This document shows positions 26,497 through 35,783 of a DNA stretch of 64,000 nucleotides, in pieces. The DNA is taken from the NCBI RefSeq assembly GCF_003149375.1, contig NZ_QFWH01000003.1, forward strand, positions 299,896 to 363,895. Reading direction: 5' to 3'. The stretch is from Vampirovibrio chlorellavorus. Its GTDB lineage: Bacteria > Cyanobacteriota > Vampirovibrionia > Vampirovibrionales > Vampirovibrionaceae. Each line of letters starts with the position of its first letter. Position 1 is the first letter of the stretch. The notes below the pieces were generated by a model. It worked only from the letters and a program-made list of their open reading frames with translations. It had not been told where the DNA came from and ran no database searches. Made by a program: the position numbers and the translations under genes.

Positions 26497-27876
26497 ATGA
26501 ATTCTGTGACCGTGACCAGTCTGGCCGAAAAGATTCGGCGTTACCTGACTCAGAAAAATACCTCCGCACTCCGTCGCCTGCTGGCCCGGCAGAATTTTGC
26601 CGATGTGGCTGAAGTCATGGAGAGCGCTTTGAGCCGGGAAGAAGCGGTGGGCTGCTTTCAGTACCTGAACGTGGGGCAGGCCGCTCAGGTTTTGACCAGC
26701 GTGAACGATGAGTTACAGCATGCTTGTCTGGCCTCCTTGCCCACGGTGATGGGTAGTCAGATTCTGCGCATGATGCCCACCGATGACGCCGTGGACATTT
26801 TGCAGGAAATGGATACGGTGGAAAGCCAGCGCATTCTGGAAGAGATGCCGTTTGATACGGAAACCCGCACCCTGCATCACCTGATGATGGAGCAACCGGA
26901 TTCCGCCGCCGGGATTATGTCCACCGACTTTATGAGCATTTCGGTGGAGGCCACGGTGGGTGAGGCCATGGACATGGTGCGCCGTGCCGAGGAGAAGGAT
27001 TTCATTTATTACATGTACCTGGTGGATGCCGAGGACGCCCTGGTGGGGGTGGTCAGCCTGAAGCAGCTGATTTTGCATGACGCTTCCGTTCCACTCAGCC
27101 GCATTGCCCAGTTTGACGTGAAATCCCTGTTGGTCAGCTTCGATCAGGAGCTGGTGGCCAGCGTGTTTCGGAAGTATTACAACCTGTTGGCCATGCCGGT
27201 CACCGATCCGGACAACACCCTGCGCGGGGTCATCACCCTGGATGACATTATTGACGTGATCGACGAGGAAACCTCGGAAGACATTTACCGGGCCTCCGGG
27301 ATCAATCTGGAAGAGGTGGACGAGCGGGGCTTGCTGGTGGGCCCGGTGTTTGGGGCCTTCAAGGCCCGTTTCCCCTGGTTGTCCATTACCATGGGCGGTC
27401 AGTTTCTGGCGGCCACCATTATTGCCCATTTTAGCCATACCGTGTCCGCGGCGGTGGTGGCCATTTCCTTTATGCCCTTGCTCACGGGGCTATCCGGCAA
27501 TATGGGCACCCAAACCGATACCATTACCGTGCGAGGCCTCAGTCAGGGCCTGATTACCGATGATAATATCTGGGAAAAGTTGCGCCGGGAAATCAAAGTG
27601 GCCCTGCTGACCGGCGTGTTCTTCGCCGTCTCCGTGGGGATTTTGTCTTTGCTGATCTACCATCGCTGGCAGCTCAGCGCCTTGCTGTTCTCCTGGATCA
27701 CCGTTTCCCTGTGCATCTCGGCCACGTTGGGCATGATGATTCCCTACGGGTTCAAACGCCTGTTCAAAGTGGATCCGGCGGGGATGGGCGGGCCCTTTAT
27801 CACCACCCTGAGCGATATCCTGACCTTTCTCATTTACCTGTCCGTGGTGACCATGTTGCTAAAAGAGATGATCTGA
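26497..27876 (+). CDS. mgtE: Magnesium transporter MgtE
   Basis: A 459-aa Mg2+ channel with the canonical order: an N-terminal superhelical MgtE_N domain (to ~130), a pair of CBS domains (~135-260, beginning 'DSAAGIMSTDFMSISVEATV' and ending before 'DEETSEDIYRASG'), a plug helix, and five TM segments. The pore-family stretch 'PLLTGLSGNMGTQTDTITVR' is present. MgtE homodimers conduct Mg2+ inward and close when the cytosolic domain binds Mg2+. The ATG at 26497 has a poor ribosome-binding site. I see no Mg-sensing riboswitch in the ~300-bp upstream region. A rhodanese gene follows after 63 bp. Confidence 0.95.
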   Translation: MNSVTVTSLAEKIRRYLTQKNTSALRRLLARQNFADVAEVMESALSREEAVGCFQYLNVGQAAQVLTSVNDELQHACLASLPTVMGSQILRMMPTDDAVDILQEMDTVESQRILEEMPFDTETRTLHHLMMEQPDSAAGIMSTDFMSISVEATVGEAMDMVRRAEEKDFIYYMYLVDAEDALVGVVSLKQLILHDASVPLSRIAQFDVKSLLVSFDQELVASVFRKYYNLLAMPVTDPDNTLRGVITLDDIIDVIDEETSEDIYRASGINLEEVDERGLLVGPVFGAFKARFPWLSITMGGQFLAATIIAHFSHTVSAAVVAISFMPLLTGLSGNMGTQTDTITVRGLSQGLITDDNIWEKLRREIKVALLTGVFFAVSVGILSLLIYHRWQLSALLFSWITVSLCISATLGMMIPYGFKRLFKVDPAGMGGPFITTLSDILTFLIYLSVVTMLLKEMI

Positions 27877-27939
27877 CCGGTGTCTTTGTGTTACGCTCAC
27901 TGCGTGTTATTGCTAGAAATGAACAGTTAATACCCACCG

Positions 27940-28281
27940 ATGCCCGTCACCCCTTTGACCAATCAGCAACTGCAAACCCTGATGGCGCAACAGCCCGGCT
28001 TGCTGCTGCTGGATGTGCGCACCCCCCAGGAGTTTTACGGCTTGGGGCATATCCCGGGGGCGCGTTTGTTGCCCATTTACGAATTGCCCGAGCAACTGGC
28101 CACGCTGGATGCGGGGCAGCCCACGGTGGTTATTTGTGAGCATGGGGTGCGCAGTTTTAACGCCAGTCATTTTTTGGCGCAACAGGGCTTTCAGTCCGTT
28201 TTTAATTTAACCGCCGGGATGGCGGAATGGGATGGACCCCGTGTTTTTGAATCCACGCATTCATCGGTTACGCTTGACTAG
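27940..28281 (+). CDS. Single-domain rhodanese
   Basis: A 113-aa cytosolic sulfurtransferase-type domain. The active-site loop is 'CEHGVRS' with Cys66 and Arg71, preceded by 'LLLDVRTPQEFYGLGHIPGA', the classic rhodanese CH2A motif. The loop is a normal six-residue length, consistent with sulfur handling rather than phosphatase activity. It lies between mgtE and the Mrp-type Fe-S carrier gene (56 bp downstream), so it may supply persulfide for cluster or cofactor assembly (inference). The weak upstream purines leave translation strength unclear. Confidence 0.9.
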   Translation: MPVTPLTNQQLQTLMAQQPGLLLLDVRTPQEFYGLGHIPGARLLPIYELPEQLATLDAGQPTVVICEHGVRSFNASHFLAQQGFQSVFNLTAGMAEWDGPRVFESTHSSVTLD

Positions 28282-28337
28282 GCCGATTTTATTTTGTCCA
28301 ATTGCATTCACTCACTTGAACCAAAAGGCGGGACGTC

Positions 28338-29450
28338 ATGACTGAATTGACCCAAGAACTGGTAATGCAGGCCCTCACCCGTGTGGTGGACCCTGAGAAA
28401 CAAAAAAACATCGTGGAACTGGGCATGATCGACTTTGCCTCCGTCTGCGACAACAACGTTAAAGTGGAGCTGATCCTGCCAAGCACCAATTACCCGGAAA
28501 GGGATGCCTTGCTGCAAGCGACTCGCCAGGTATTACAGGAATTGCCGAACATCAAGCTGGTGACCGTGGGTATCTCCCTGAAAACCCCGGCTGCCGTTAA
28601 ACCCTTCCAGCGCCCGGCGGACAAGCCGTTGGCTCCGGTGGCCCCCAAGCAGTTGCTGCCCAATATTAAAAACGTCATTGCCATTTCCAGTGGCAAGGGC
28701 GGGGTGGGTAAAACCTCCGTTTCCGTCAATTTGGCCTGCGCCCTCAGCCAGCTGGGCTACAAGGTGGGCATTGTGGACGCCGATATTTACGGCCCCAACG
28801 TGCCCCTGATGATGGGCTTGCGTCACGCCAAGATTACCGAGCAGTCCGAAGCGGGCAAGCCCATGCCCCCGGAAATGCACGGGGTCAAGGTGATCAGCGT
28901 GGCTTTCATGATCAAGGAAGAGCAGCCGGTGGTCTGGCGCGGTCCCATGCTGGATCGCATCATTCGTCAGTTCCTGAGCGATTTTGAATGGGGCGAGTTG
29001 GACTTCCTGCTGGTGGATCTGCCGCCCGGTACCGGGGACGCCCAGTTGACCATCATGCAGGCGGCCTCACTCTCCGGCGCCATCATCGTGACCACTCCCC
29101 AAGAGGTGGCCTTGCACGACAGTCGCAAGGGCCTGGCCATGTTCGTGGGCCAGAACATCCCTTGTCTGGGTATTATCGAGAATATGAGCTACTTTGAAGG
29201 TGATGACGGCAAGCGCTACGAGATCTTCGGCCATGGCGGCGGTCGCAACGCGGCCAGTCAGCTGAGTGTGCCGTTTCTGGGTGAAGTGCCCATTGTGATT
29301 GAACAACGGGCCAAGGCCGATGCCGGTCAGCCGGTGGTGGTGTACGAGCCCGATGGCAAGCAGGCCGCCATTTTCCGGCAGATTGCTGATAACATGGTGG
29401 AAAACCTGCGGCGGGTGCATAGTCAGGAAAAGGCCATGGCCCACGTTTAG
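28338..29450 (+). CDS. mrp: Mrp/ApbC-type Fe-S cluster carrier P-loop ATPase
   Basis: A 370-aa two-domain protein: an N-terminal MIP18 (DUF59) domain (~1-85, 'VVDPEKQKNIVELGMID') and a C-terminal deviant Walker P-loop ATPase ('ISSGKGGVGKTSVSVNLA' near 113-130; 'DADIYGPNVP'; 'VDLPPGTGDAQL'; 'GIIENMSYF'). The CxxC found after ENMS in E. coli ApbC is absent here ('EGDDGKRYEIFGHGGG'), as I recall for many MIP18-containing homologues. It is proposed to bind and transfer [4Fe-4S] clusters in the cytosol. The 59-aa ferredoxin gene follows after 57 nt. Confidence 0.93.
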   Translation: MTELTQELVMQALTRVVDPEKQKNIVELGMIDFASVCDNNVKVELILPSTNYPERDALLQATRQVLQELPNIKLVTVGISLKTPAAVKPFQRPADKPLAPVAPKQLLPNIKNVIAISSGKGGVGKTSVSVNLACALSQLGYKVGIVDADIYGPNVPLMMGLRHAKITEQSEAGKPMPPEMHGVKVISVAFMIKEEQPVVWRGPMLDRIIRQFLSDFEWGELDFLLVDLPPGTGDAQLTIMQAASLSGAIIVTTPQEVALHDSRKGLAMFVGQNIPCLGIIENMSYFEGDDGKRYEIFGHGGGRNAASQLSVPFLGEVPIVIEQRAKADAGQPVVVYEPDGKQAAIFRQIADNMVENLRRVHSQEKAMAHV

Positions 29451-29507
29451 GCGCTCTTTGGTAGCCCAACGTCGCCGGAACATACTGCCCTATGCCAGTA
29501 AAACGCC

Positions 29508-29687
29508 ATGCAAGTTAAAATTGTAGCCGGTTGTATCGCCTGTGGGGCGTGCGAGTCCATTTGCCCGGCTGTGTTTACGGTGTACGATTCGGCGGAAGCG
29601 GACAACGCGCAGGTGCCCGGCAACGAGGCCGAGTGCCGGGAGGCGGCCAAGGTCTGCCCGGTGAGCGTCATCAAAATCGAGGAGTAG
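29508..29687 (+). CDS. Single-cluster [4Fe-4S] ferredoxin
   Basis: This 59-aa ferredoxin starts 'MQVKIVAGCIACGACESICP'. Cysteines are at 9, 12, 15, 19, 43 and 50 (the last in 'KVCPVSVIKIEE'). The pattern and size match Thermotoga-type ferredoxins, in which Cys 1-3 of the first motif plus the distal CP cysteine hold one [4Fe-4S] cluster and the remaining two can form a disulfide. It is a soluble low-potential electron carrier. It probably belongs to the mrp transcript; its stop lies 17 nt from the end of the convergent sensor-kinase gene. Confidence 0.9.
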   Translation: MQVKIVAGCIACGACESICPAVFTVYDSAEADNAQVPGNEAECREAAKVCPVSVIKIEE

Positions 29688-29703
29688 CGCCTCAGCGGCG
29701 TAT

Positions 29704-31323
29704 CTATAGGGTTGGAAGCACCACGAAAAAGCGGCTGCCCTTGCCCTCTTCGCTTTCCACCCCGATTTGCCCCTGATGGGCCTCCACGATTTGCCGACTG
29801 AGGTACAGGCCCAAGCCGGAGCCCGAGGAGCGCTGCTTGCTGGTGCCTTGGGAAAAGCGCTGAAAAAGTACGGGAATATCCGCTGCTGGAATGCCCCGAC
29901 CGTTGTCTATGACCTGAATGCGCAGGTTGGGACCCTGTGGCGGGTTGGCGTTGCTTTCCTGTTGCAACACCACCTGAATTTGACCATTTTTGGGGGTAAA
30001 GTTGATGGCATTGCCGATCAGATTCACAAAGACCCGCTTCAGCTCCTGTTTATCCCCACGCACTCGGTATTCGGAGAGCGGAAAGTCATCCAGGGACTCC
30101 AGCCTGAGGGTCTGTTCCCGGTGTCTGGCCAGCGCTTCCAGCTCCTGGGTGATTTGTTCGAGTAAATCGCCCACGCTGACGGTGTCCAGAATCAGGTTTT
30201 GCCGCCCCGATTCGTATTTGTAGACTTCCAATAGTACGTTGACCAGCCCCAGCAGTTCCCGGTTGCTTTGGGTCAGCATGTGAATCAATTCCAGTTGCTT
30301 CTCGGAAAGTTCTCCCAGGGTGCCGTCGGCGAAAAAGCCCAGAGTCTGGATGGCTGCCAGCAGCGGGGTGCGTAAATCGTGGGTCAGGGTGGACATAAAG
30401 TCATCCCGCAGGCGCTCGATATCCTTGCGCTGGGTGATATCCCGTAGCACTACCACAAAACCCGGCGTTGCCATATCCGACTGAGCGGACAAGGCCGAGA
30501 TATTGGCTTCCAGCGGGAGATCTCCCAGCAGGACCTCCGCGGTTTGGGGGCCGGGCGTGATCTGGAACAGTTCCTCAATCCGGCGCGGTTGACCGTTGGC
30601 CGGGGGGAGGGTCAATACCGTCTGAATGGGTTTTGCTGCGGCTTGCGCAGCGGTCAGGTTCAGTTTTTGCCCCAGCCATTGACTGGCTGCCGGGTTGACC
30701 GAGGTGATGGTCAGCTGGGGGCTGAGGGTCAAAATGCCATCGGCGGTGTTGTTGACGATGGATTGCAGCTTTTGGTAGGTGTCCTGTAAATCCCGGGTGC
30801 GCTCGGCCACCAGACTTTCCAGATGGACATTGTGACGCTCCAGCGACCGACGGGCCTCGCTGAGTTCCGCCACAGAGGTCTTGAGATCGCCAACCAGCCG
30901 ACTGCGTTCCAGTCCGTTTTCAATGCTGAGTTTGAGATCCTCGTTGTCCCAGGGCTTCTCGATGTAGCGATAAATGCCCACGGTGTTAATGGCCTCAATG
31001 GCGTTTTTCTTGTCCGCGTAGCCCGTCAGCAGAATCAGGGTGCTTTCCGGGAGCAGGGCTTTGACCTTCCGCAGAAACTGAATGCCGTCCAGCCCGGGCA
31101 TGGAGAAATCCGAGATGACCACATCGGGGCGCATTACGCTCACCTGCTCCAGGGCATCCTGTGGGTTGTTGAAACAGTGAACCTGGTGAGGGGTTTCCAG
31201 ACTGAGCATGGTTTGCAGGCTGAGGGTGACCATCATTTCATCATCCACGATGAAGATGACGCCGGTTCGGCTGGCCAAAACAGGGGGCGCGTCCGTGGAC
31301 GCGGTTTGCGCTTGCTGATTCAT
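29704..31323 (-). CDS. Hybrid sensor: receiver-PAS-histidine kinase
   Basis: A 539-aa cytosolic protein without membrane helices. Order: a receiver domain ('IFIVDDEMMVTLSLQTML', phospho-acceptor Asp in 'VVISDFSMPGLDGI', Lys in 'YIEKPWD'); a coiled-coil linker (~150-200); a PAS-like domain ('NTADGILTLSPQLTITSVNP'); HisKA with His in 'LTHDLRTPLLAAIQ'; and HATPase ('NLIGNAINFTPKNG', 'DNGRGIP', 'GSGLGLYLSRQI'). An N-terminal receiver with a C-terminal kinase suggests it is itself controlled by an upstream kinase. The ATG at 31323 is preceded by AGGAAACC and is preferred over the longer frame to 31416. No response regulator is adjacent; it is divergent to gmk. Confidence 0.9.
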   Translation of the reverse strand: MNQQAQTASTDAPPVLASRTGVIFIVDDEMMVTLSLQTMLSLETPHQVHCFNNPQDALEQVSVMRPDVVISDFSMPGLDGIQFLRKVKALLPESTLILLTGYADKKNAIEAINTVGIYRYIEKPWDNEDLKLSIENGLERSRLVGDLKTSVAELSEARRSLERHNVHLESLVAERTRDLQDTYQKLQSIVNNTADGILTLSPQLTITSVNPAASQWLGQKLNLTAAQAAAKPIQTVLTLPPANGQPRRIEELFQITPGPQTAEVLLGDLPLEANISALSAQSDMATPGFVVVLRDITQRKDIERLRDDFMSTLTHDLRTPLLAAIQTLGFFADGTLGELSEKQLELIHMLTQSNRELLGLVNVLLEVYKYESGRQNLILDTVSVGDLLEQITQELEALARHREQTLRLESLDDFPLSEYRVRGDKQELKRVFVNLIGNAINFTPKNGQIQVVLQQESNANPPQGPNLRIQVIDNGRGIPAADIPVLFQRFSQGTSKQRSSGSGLGLYLSRQIVEAHQGQIGVESEEGKGSRFFVVLPTL

Positions 31324-31466
31324 GGTTTCCTGTGGACTGGGGCTTACGTTATTATTATAAGCCCCAACCGTGCAGTGTACCATCGGCGCTGAGCATCCTT
31401 TGGCTTGCCGTCTCATGGCTTCCCGGTCTGGGTGGATTCCGTAGTTTTGAATGAAGTGGATTGTTG

Positions 31467-32087
31467 ATGGCCCTCATGAACCAACCCGTCCCCGGCCATA
31501 TTTACATCATCACCGGCCCCTCCGGTGTGGGTAAAGGCACGCTGTGCAAGATGTTGCTGGCCGTTGAGCCCAATCTGACCTTGTCGATTTCCGCCACCAG
31601 TCGGGCCATGCGGGCCGGAGAAACGGATGGGGTGAGCTATCACTTCAAAACCCGGGACGCGTTTGAGGCCATGATCGCCCATGATCAGGCTCAGCCCGAT
31701 GCCGAGCGGCATCATTTGCTGGAGTGGGCCGAGTATAACGGGAATTATTATGGAACCCCTCGCTCGGTGGTTCAGGAGGCTTTGGCAGCGGGTAGCAGCG
31801 TGTTGCTGGAGATTGAAACCCAGGGCGCCCTTCAGGTGAAACGAAAATTCCCGTCGGCGCACCTGATTTTTGTGGCCCCGCCCAGCCTGGAAGCGTTGGC
31901 GTATCGCCTGCGCACCCGAGGCACTGAGGCGGAAGCGGAGATTGCCAGTCGTCTGGAAATTTCCCGGCACGAGATGACCTTGCAGGATCAGTTTGACTAT
32001 GTGCTGGTCAATGAGCGTTTGGAAACGTGCCTGGACGCCATCCGGGAGATCATGGCCGGAACCGCTTCGGGGCGCACCTTGCGCTAA
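31467..32087 (+). CDS. gmk: Guanylate kinase
   Basis: A 206-aa enzyme converting GMP + ATP to GDP + ADP. The P-loop is 'ITGPSGVGKGTLCKML'. GMP-binding residues are in 'SISATSRAMRAGETDGVSYH' and 'WAEYNGNYYGTPRSVV'. The lid and C-terminal parts 'RLRTRGTEAEAEIASRL' and 'YVLVNERLE' are intact. The frame opens at TTG 31461 but the ATG at 31467 gives a normal start. Divergent from the sensor-kinase gene with a 143-bp spacer. A ~340-bp gap follows before the radical SAM gene. Confidence 0.95.
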   Translation: MALMNQPVPGHIYIITGPSGVGKGTLCKMLLAVEPNLTLSISATSRAMRAGETDGVSYHFKTRDAFEAMIAHDQAQPDAERHHLLEWAEYNGNYYGTPRSVVQEALAAGSSVLLEIETQGALQVKRKFPSAHLIFVAPPSLEALAYRLRTRGTEAEAEIASRLEISRHEMTLQDQFDYVLVNERLETCLDAIREIMAGTASGRTLR

Positions 32088-32425
32088 AACCTTTATCCTG
32101 GTCAGGAGTTGGAGTAAACTATAGAAAGTATCAACCTGAGCCTTAAAGCTGTTTTTATTTTATTAGTCGCAGGCATGTACGAATGGATAAAATCAAGGAG
32201 GCCTTGCTTCAGGCAGATCGGGTTTATCGGATTGTTGTGGTTGACGTTTTGAGAAGTTACCCAGTCATTTCCACCCGTAGCACCCGCTAAAGTGCTTTCC
32301 TCCACTTAATGACACCCAATCGTTGCGGCTGTATCCCTTGGAATTCCCTGTAAAGGCACCTTCGTGAAGTCATTTTTCCCATACTCAACCCTGTCAAAGG
32401 CCTTGAAAAAGGATTTTGAATCATA
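32088..32425. other. Intergenic leader of the radical SAM gene
   Basis: This is a 338-bp gap. A 35-codon ORF (32183-32290, beginning 'MDKIKEALLQADRVYRIVVV') lies inside it with no clear ribosome-binding site. No terminator or promoter is convincing. AAAAAGGAT lies ~12 nt before the ATG of the downstream gene. Confidence 0.3.
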
Positions 32426-33766
32426 ATGGCAACCTTGCTCTCAGATAATCAGCGGAACGTCAAATTGCGCCCAGAGGCGGAGAACGCCAAGCGCCTGGCT
32501 TTGTTGGGGGTTGACTTAAGCAAGTATCCCTCTGTCTACCATCGAGAGGTCTATGACCCCATCCAATCCCGCACGGATCGGGCCCTGTTTGGGCCGATTA
32601 TGCGGGGCTTCGCGGCCCAGATGCTTTATCAGGTGCCGGACCCGGTCATGCTGACCCATATTTTGACCACCCGTTGTAACTACAGCTGCGGCTTTTGCTC
32701 CTTTGCCGATACGCTGAACGCCAAAACCAATGAAATGAGTCTGGCCGAGATTGAGAAGACCTACGCTTCCATTGGCAAAAACCTGAATGTCATTGTGTAC
32801 TCTGGCGGAGAGACGACCCTGAACCGTCAACTGCCGGAAATCATTGAGGCGGCTTATCGTCTCACGCCGGTTCAGTCGGTGTATATCATCTCCAATGCCT
32901 GGAAGCCTGAATTGCTTCTGGAAATTACCCATCGCATTATGCAGACCTGCCCCAATCTCCATCTGACCTGGAGTTTGAGCATTGAAGGCCCCAAAGAGGC
33001 CAATAACGCCATTCGCTATACCAAGTCCAGCTCCTGGGACGCCTGGCAGAACAGTATTGACGCGCTGGAAGCCTTGAAAACCATCCGGGAGCTGTACGAC
33101 TACGATCATCTGGACATTCAGCTCTGCACGGTCTGCTCGCCCAGCAATGTGGAGGTGATGGATGACTGGTACCTGATGGTTCGGGATATTTTAAAGCCGG
33201 ACAAATGGAACCTGAATCTGATGCGCCGCAGTGTGCAGATGACCGGCCACGATTTGCCCACTTTTCAGGATCGTCGGGCCAAGCGGGAACTGGAGCCTTT
33301 TGAGGCCAAGTACCTGGAAATCACCCAGCGGGTGAAAGAGGATGTCTTGTCTGGTCGCCTGAAGTTCCTGTACCACACCAGCACCCCGGAGGATGGGGCC
33401 CTGAAGTCGGCGGTAGACCTGATTAGCCAGGAAGAGAACCGCCGCACCGTGGTGGAAGAAAAACCCATGTTTTGCTGCAAGGCGGGGAGCCTGGGCGCTT
33501 ACATCAGCAGTGAAGGTGAAGTCAGCGGTTGTGAGGAGTTTGCCCACAATCCCACGGAAAACAAGTCCTTTGGCAACCTGCGGCAGGCCGATTTCAACTT
33601 CCAGAGCCTGTGGCAGGGCGAAAAGGCCAAATTCTACCGGGAGCAGGTGGGCAAGGCCAGAGAATGCCGTGGCTGTACCCTGGAAAGCCAGCGGAATTAC
33701 CCTTCCATTCTGGTGTCCTTCAACACCCTGATCAAGGCCAAGCAACTGGCCGGGCAAATCCGCTAG
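32426..33766 (+). CDS. Radical SAM / SPASM-type enzyme of unknown substrate
   Basis: A 446-aa protein. The SAM-binding [4Fe-4S] motif is 'CNYSCGFC' (Cys84, 88, 91), followed by 'VIVYSGGETTLN', the usual SAM-contact GGE. The C-terminal region holds a cysteine-rich SPASM-like cluster domain: 'FCCKAGSLGAYISSEGEVSG', 'CEEFAH' and 'RECRGCTLE'. SPASM enzymes mature peptides or modify small molecules; the substrate here is not recognisable. An ~80-residue N-terminal extension precedes the barrel. The convergent gene 33871-34986 encodes an unknown protein. An upstream 35-aa ORF is a weak candidate substrate. Confidence 0.88.
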   Translation: MATLLSDNQRNVKLRPEAENAKRLALLGVDLSKYPSVYHREVYDPIQSRTDRALFGPIMRGFAAQMLYQVPDPVMLTHILTTRCNYSCGFCSFADTLNAKTNEMSLAEIEKTYASIGKNLNVIVYSGGETTLNRQLPEIIEAAYRLTPVQSVYIISNAWKPELLLEITHRIMQTCPNLHLTWSLSIEGPKEANNAIRYTKSSSWDAWQNSIDALEALKTIRELYDYDHLDIQLCTVCSPSNVEVMDDWYLMVRDILKPDKWNLNLMRRSVQMTGHDLPTFQDRRAKRELEPFEAKYLEITQRVKEDVLSGRLKFLYHTSTPEDGALKSAVDLISQEENRRTVVEEKPMFCCKAGSLGAYISSEGEVSGCEEFAHNPTENKSFGNLRQADFNFQSLWQGEKAKFYREQVGKARECRGCTLESQRNYPSILVSFNTLIKAKQLAGQIR

Positions 33767-33870
33767 AAGAGGACAAGGGGCTTCCCTCGGCCAGCTTTTG
33801 CCATTGTCAAAGTGTGGCGGCACACGCGGAAGGGCGTGTACGAATTTTCGGCCAATTTCTTGATTGGCGT

Positions 33871-34986
33871 TTACTGTTGCTGGCAATAGCTGAACAGTTT
33901 TTGGGTCAGTTGTCCAAACAACTGGCTCTCCTCCGGCAGGTGCAGAGTTTGGGCGTAGTGGTTTAACCCGGCCATAATGGCCACATCGCTCCAGCCCAGT
34001 TGGGGCAGCGCTGGCTTGCTGGCCTGTGGGGATTTGGCCTTGCTATGCTTGTCCGGCTGGGCGGTTTTTTCGCTTTCACTCAGGACGTCTCGTTTAATGC
34101 CAATGGTCCAGATGCCTTCCTGAATTTTAGGGGCCAGGCTGGCGGCCTCACTTTCGCTCAGCATGTCCAGCCGGATCAGGGCGGGCAGTATGACGGTGGA
34201 TACCCGAGTCAGGGCCTTCTGGAATTCCAGCCGCTCCGGGGCGTTGTCGTTCTGCAGGGGGATTTTGACTTGCAGTCCTCGGCTTTGCAGGACGGTCTGG
34301 ATGGTGCCCTGCGTCCACAAGTCGCCCCCGGCAATGGAAATATGGGTGGGCACTTGAGGCAGGGTGTCCAGTTTGGCGCTGATGGGGCCAAGGTCAGGCT
34401 CGCCTGGGCTATAGGAGGAGTCCCAAAAGCCCCGCACAAAACGCCCGATAATCCGCATGCGGATGTCATCGCTCAGGCTGGGATGCTCCCGCTGTAGCGT
34501 TTTCAGGCTGCTCATCAGTTCTGTGATAAAGCGGCTGAATAGCAGCCCCTCTCCGGTCAAAATGGTGCAGGGGATCAGCTCGGTCACCGGGTCCCGCTGG
34601 AGAACCTGCTTACGGGGCACGAAAAATCCCAGTTTGGCCAGCTGCTCAATGTAATCGGTAAAGGACAGTATGTAGTCCGGAAAGCGGGTGGCGGAGGGAG
34701 CCGCCAGAATGACCTCCGGCAACTGGCCCCGGTACAGGGCGTCGCTGTAGCTATTGTAAAACCGTCCGCCCAGATCCACGGTGATCTTTTGTCGACCCTT
34801 GCCAATTTGCACGCTGCTGGCGGCCCGAAGTGAAGGTGATGATTCCGGCGAGCCGAAATCAATGACGCAATCGGTGTATCCGGCGTGCAGGCAGGCTGTG
34901 GTCAGGGCGTTAAAGGGAAAGCCGCCCATAATGCCTTTTTTGAGGATGGGTTTGGGGACTTCCCCCTGCTTGATTCTGGGAGGCAT
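33871..34986 (-). CDS. Unknown cytosolic protein
   Basis: A 371-aa soluble protein that I do not recognise. The N-terminus 'KKGIMGGFPFNALTTACLHA' has a Gly-rich turn between strand and helix, which could be a nucleotide-fold loop, but no diagnostic motif follows. The middle has alternating strand and helix patterns. Residues ~310-335 are a Lys/Ser/Ala/Pro-rich linker ahead of a short C-terminal helical domain ('LGWSDVAIMAGLNHYAQTL'). The start is firm: AAGGAGACGCC precedes the ATG. It converges on the radical SAM gene and lies upstream of nothing obvious. Probably lineage-restricted. Confidence 0.65.
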   Translation of the reverse strand: MPPRIKQGEVPKPILKKGIMGGFPFNALTTACLHAGYTDCVIDFGSPESSPSLRAASSVQIGKGRQKITVDLGGRFYNSYSDALYRGQLPEVILAAPSATRFPDYILSFTDYIEQLAKLGFFVPRKQVLQRDPVTELIPCTILTGEGLLFSRFITELMSSLKTLQREHPSLSDDIRMRIIGRFVRGFWDSSYSPGEPDLGPISAKLDTLPQVPTHISIAGGDLWTQGTIQTVLQSRGLQVKIPLQNDNAPERLEFQKALTRVSTVILPALIRLDMLSESEAASLAPKIQEGIWTIGIKRDVLSESEKTAQPDKHSKAKSPQASKPALPQLGWSDVAIMAGLNHYAQTLHLPEESQLFGQLTQKLFSYCQQQ

Positions 34987-35211
34987 GGCGTCTCCTTATG
35001 CTCAAATGCTCTGCTGAAAAGAACGGGAAAGGCGTTCCTGGGTCCGGCCATTTTTCGGCAATCAGGGGCCCGCTTGCAATGGGGGCCTTCTTCCGCAACC
35101 AGACTTTTAAGATGACCAATGGGGTCTGACCCGAACTTTCCTCCGTATTTTGATTTTAGACGCATTTCGGTAAAAGCGCCTCATCCCCTCTCTAATACGG
35201 TTGTAGGATTT

Positions 35212-35694
35212 TTAGCGATTTCCCTGCTTCAGGGCCCGGCTGATTTCCCGCTTGCTGTCCCGCTCGGAAATGGCGTCCCGTTTATCGTGCAATTTTTTAC
35301 CCTTGCACAGTCCCAGCTCCACTTTGACCCAGCAGCGCTCAAAAAACAGTTTCAGGGGAATCAGGGTCAGCCCGGATTCCTTGGTTTTGCCGATCAGTTT
35401 CTTGATTTCCTGACGGGTTAACAGCAGCTTGCGCACCCGATCCGGCTGGTGGTTGTTGTAGCTTCCCTGCTCATAGGCGCTGATTTGCAGGCCGTACAGA
35501 AAGACTTCACTGTTGTGGATGCGGGCGTGGCTGTCATTCATGGAAACTTTCCCGGCCCGCAGGGATTTAATCTCGGTTCCGGTCAGCACAATGCCTGTTT
35601 TGAAGGTCTCCAGAACGTGATATTCGTGGTAGGCCTTCTTGTTGTTCACAATCAGGCTGCTTTGCCGCTTGGTTGCTTTGTCTTTGGTGGTCAT
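35212..35694 (-). CDS. smpB: SsrA-binding protein SmpB
   Basis: A 160-aa RNA-binding protein that delivers tmRNA to stalled ribosomes. The OB-fold core starts 'NNKKAYHEYHVLETFKTGIV' and includes 'GTEIKSLRAGKVSMNDSHAR'. The basic C-terminal tail 'KKLHDKRDAISERDSKREIS' is the conserved decoding-site helix. The ATG at 35694 gives the usual length; the in-frame extension to 35784 is not conserved. No tmRNA gene is visible near it. Divergent from the GNAT gene across an 89-bp region containing a TATAAT on the minus strand (35746-35751). Confidence 0.95.
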   Translation of the reverse strand: MTTKDKATKRQSSLIVNNKKAYHEYHVLETFKTGIVLTGTEIKSLRAGKVSMNDSHARIHNSEVFLYGLQISAYEQGSYNNHQPDRVRKLLLTRQEIKKLIGKTKESGLTLIPLKLFFERCWVKVELGLCKGKKLHDKRDAISERDSKREISRALKQGNR

Positions 35695-35783
35695 GAGATT
35701 CGGGTTTCGATTCCAAACAGGCATCTGCCAGGATGGCGAAGGGACATTATAATAGGGGTATATTATCTGAGAATCATAGCACA

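Noticed and set aside
34987..35211. tmRNA gene near smpB
   Set aside because: No tag-peptide frame or tRNA-like ends with a TTCGA loop and matching acceptor arm could be found in or around this gap.
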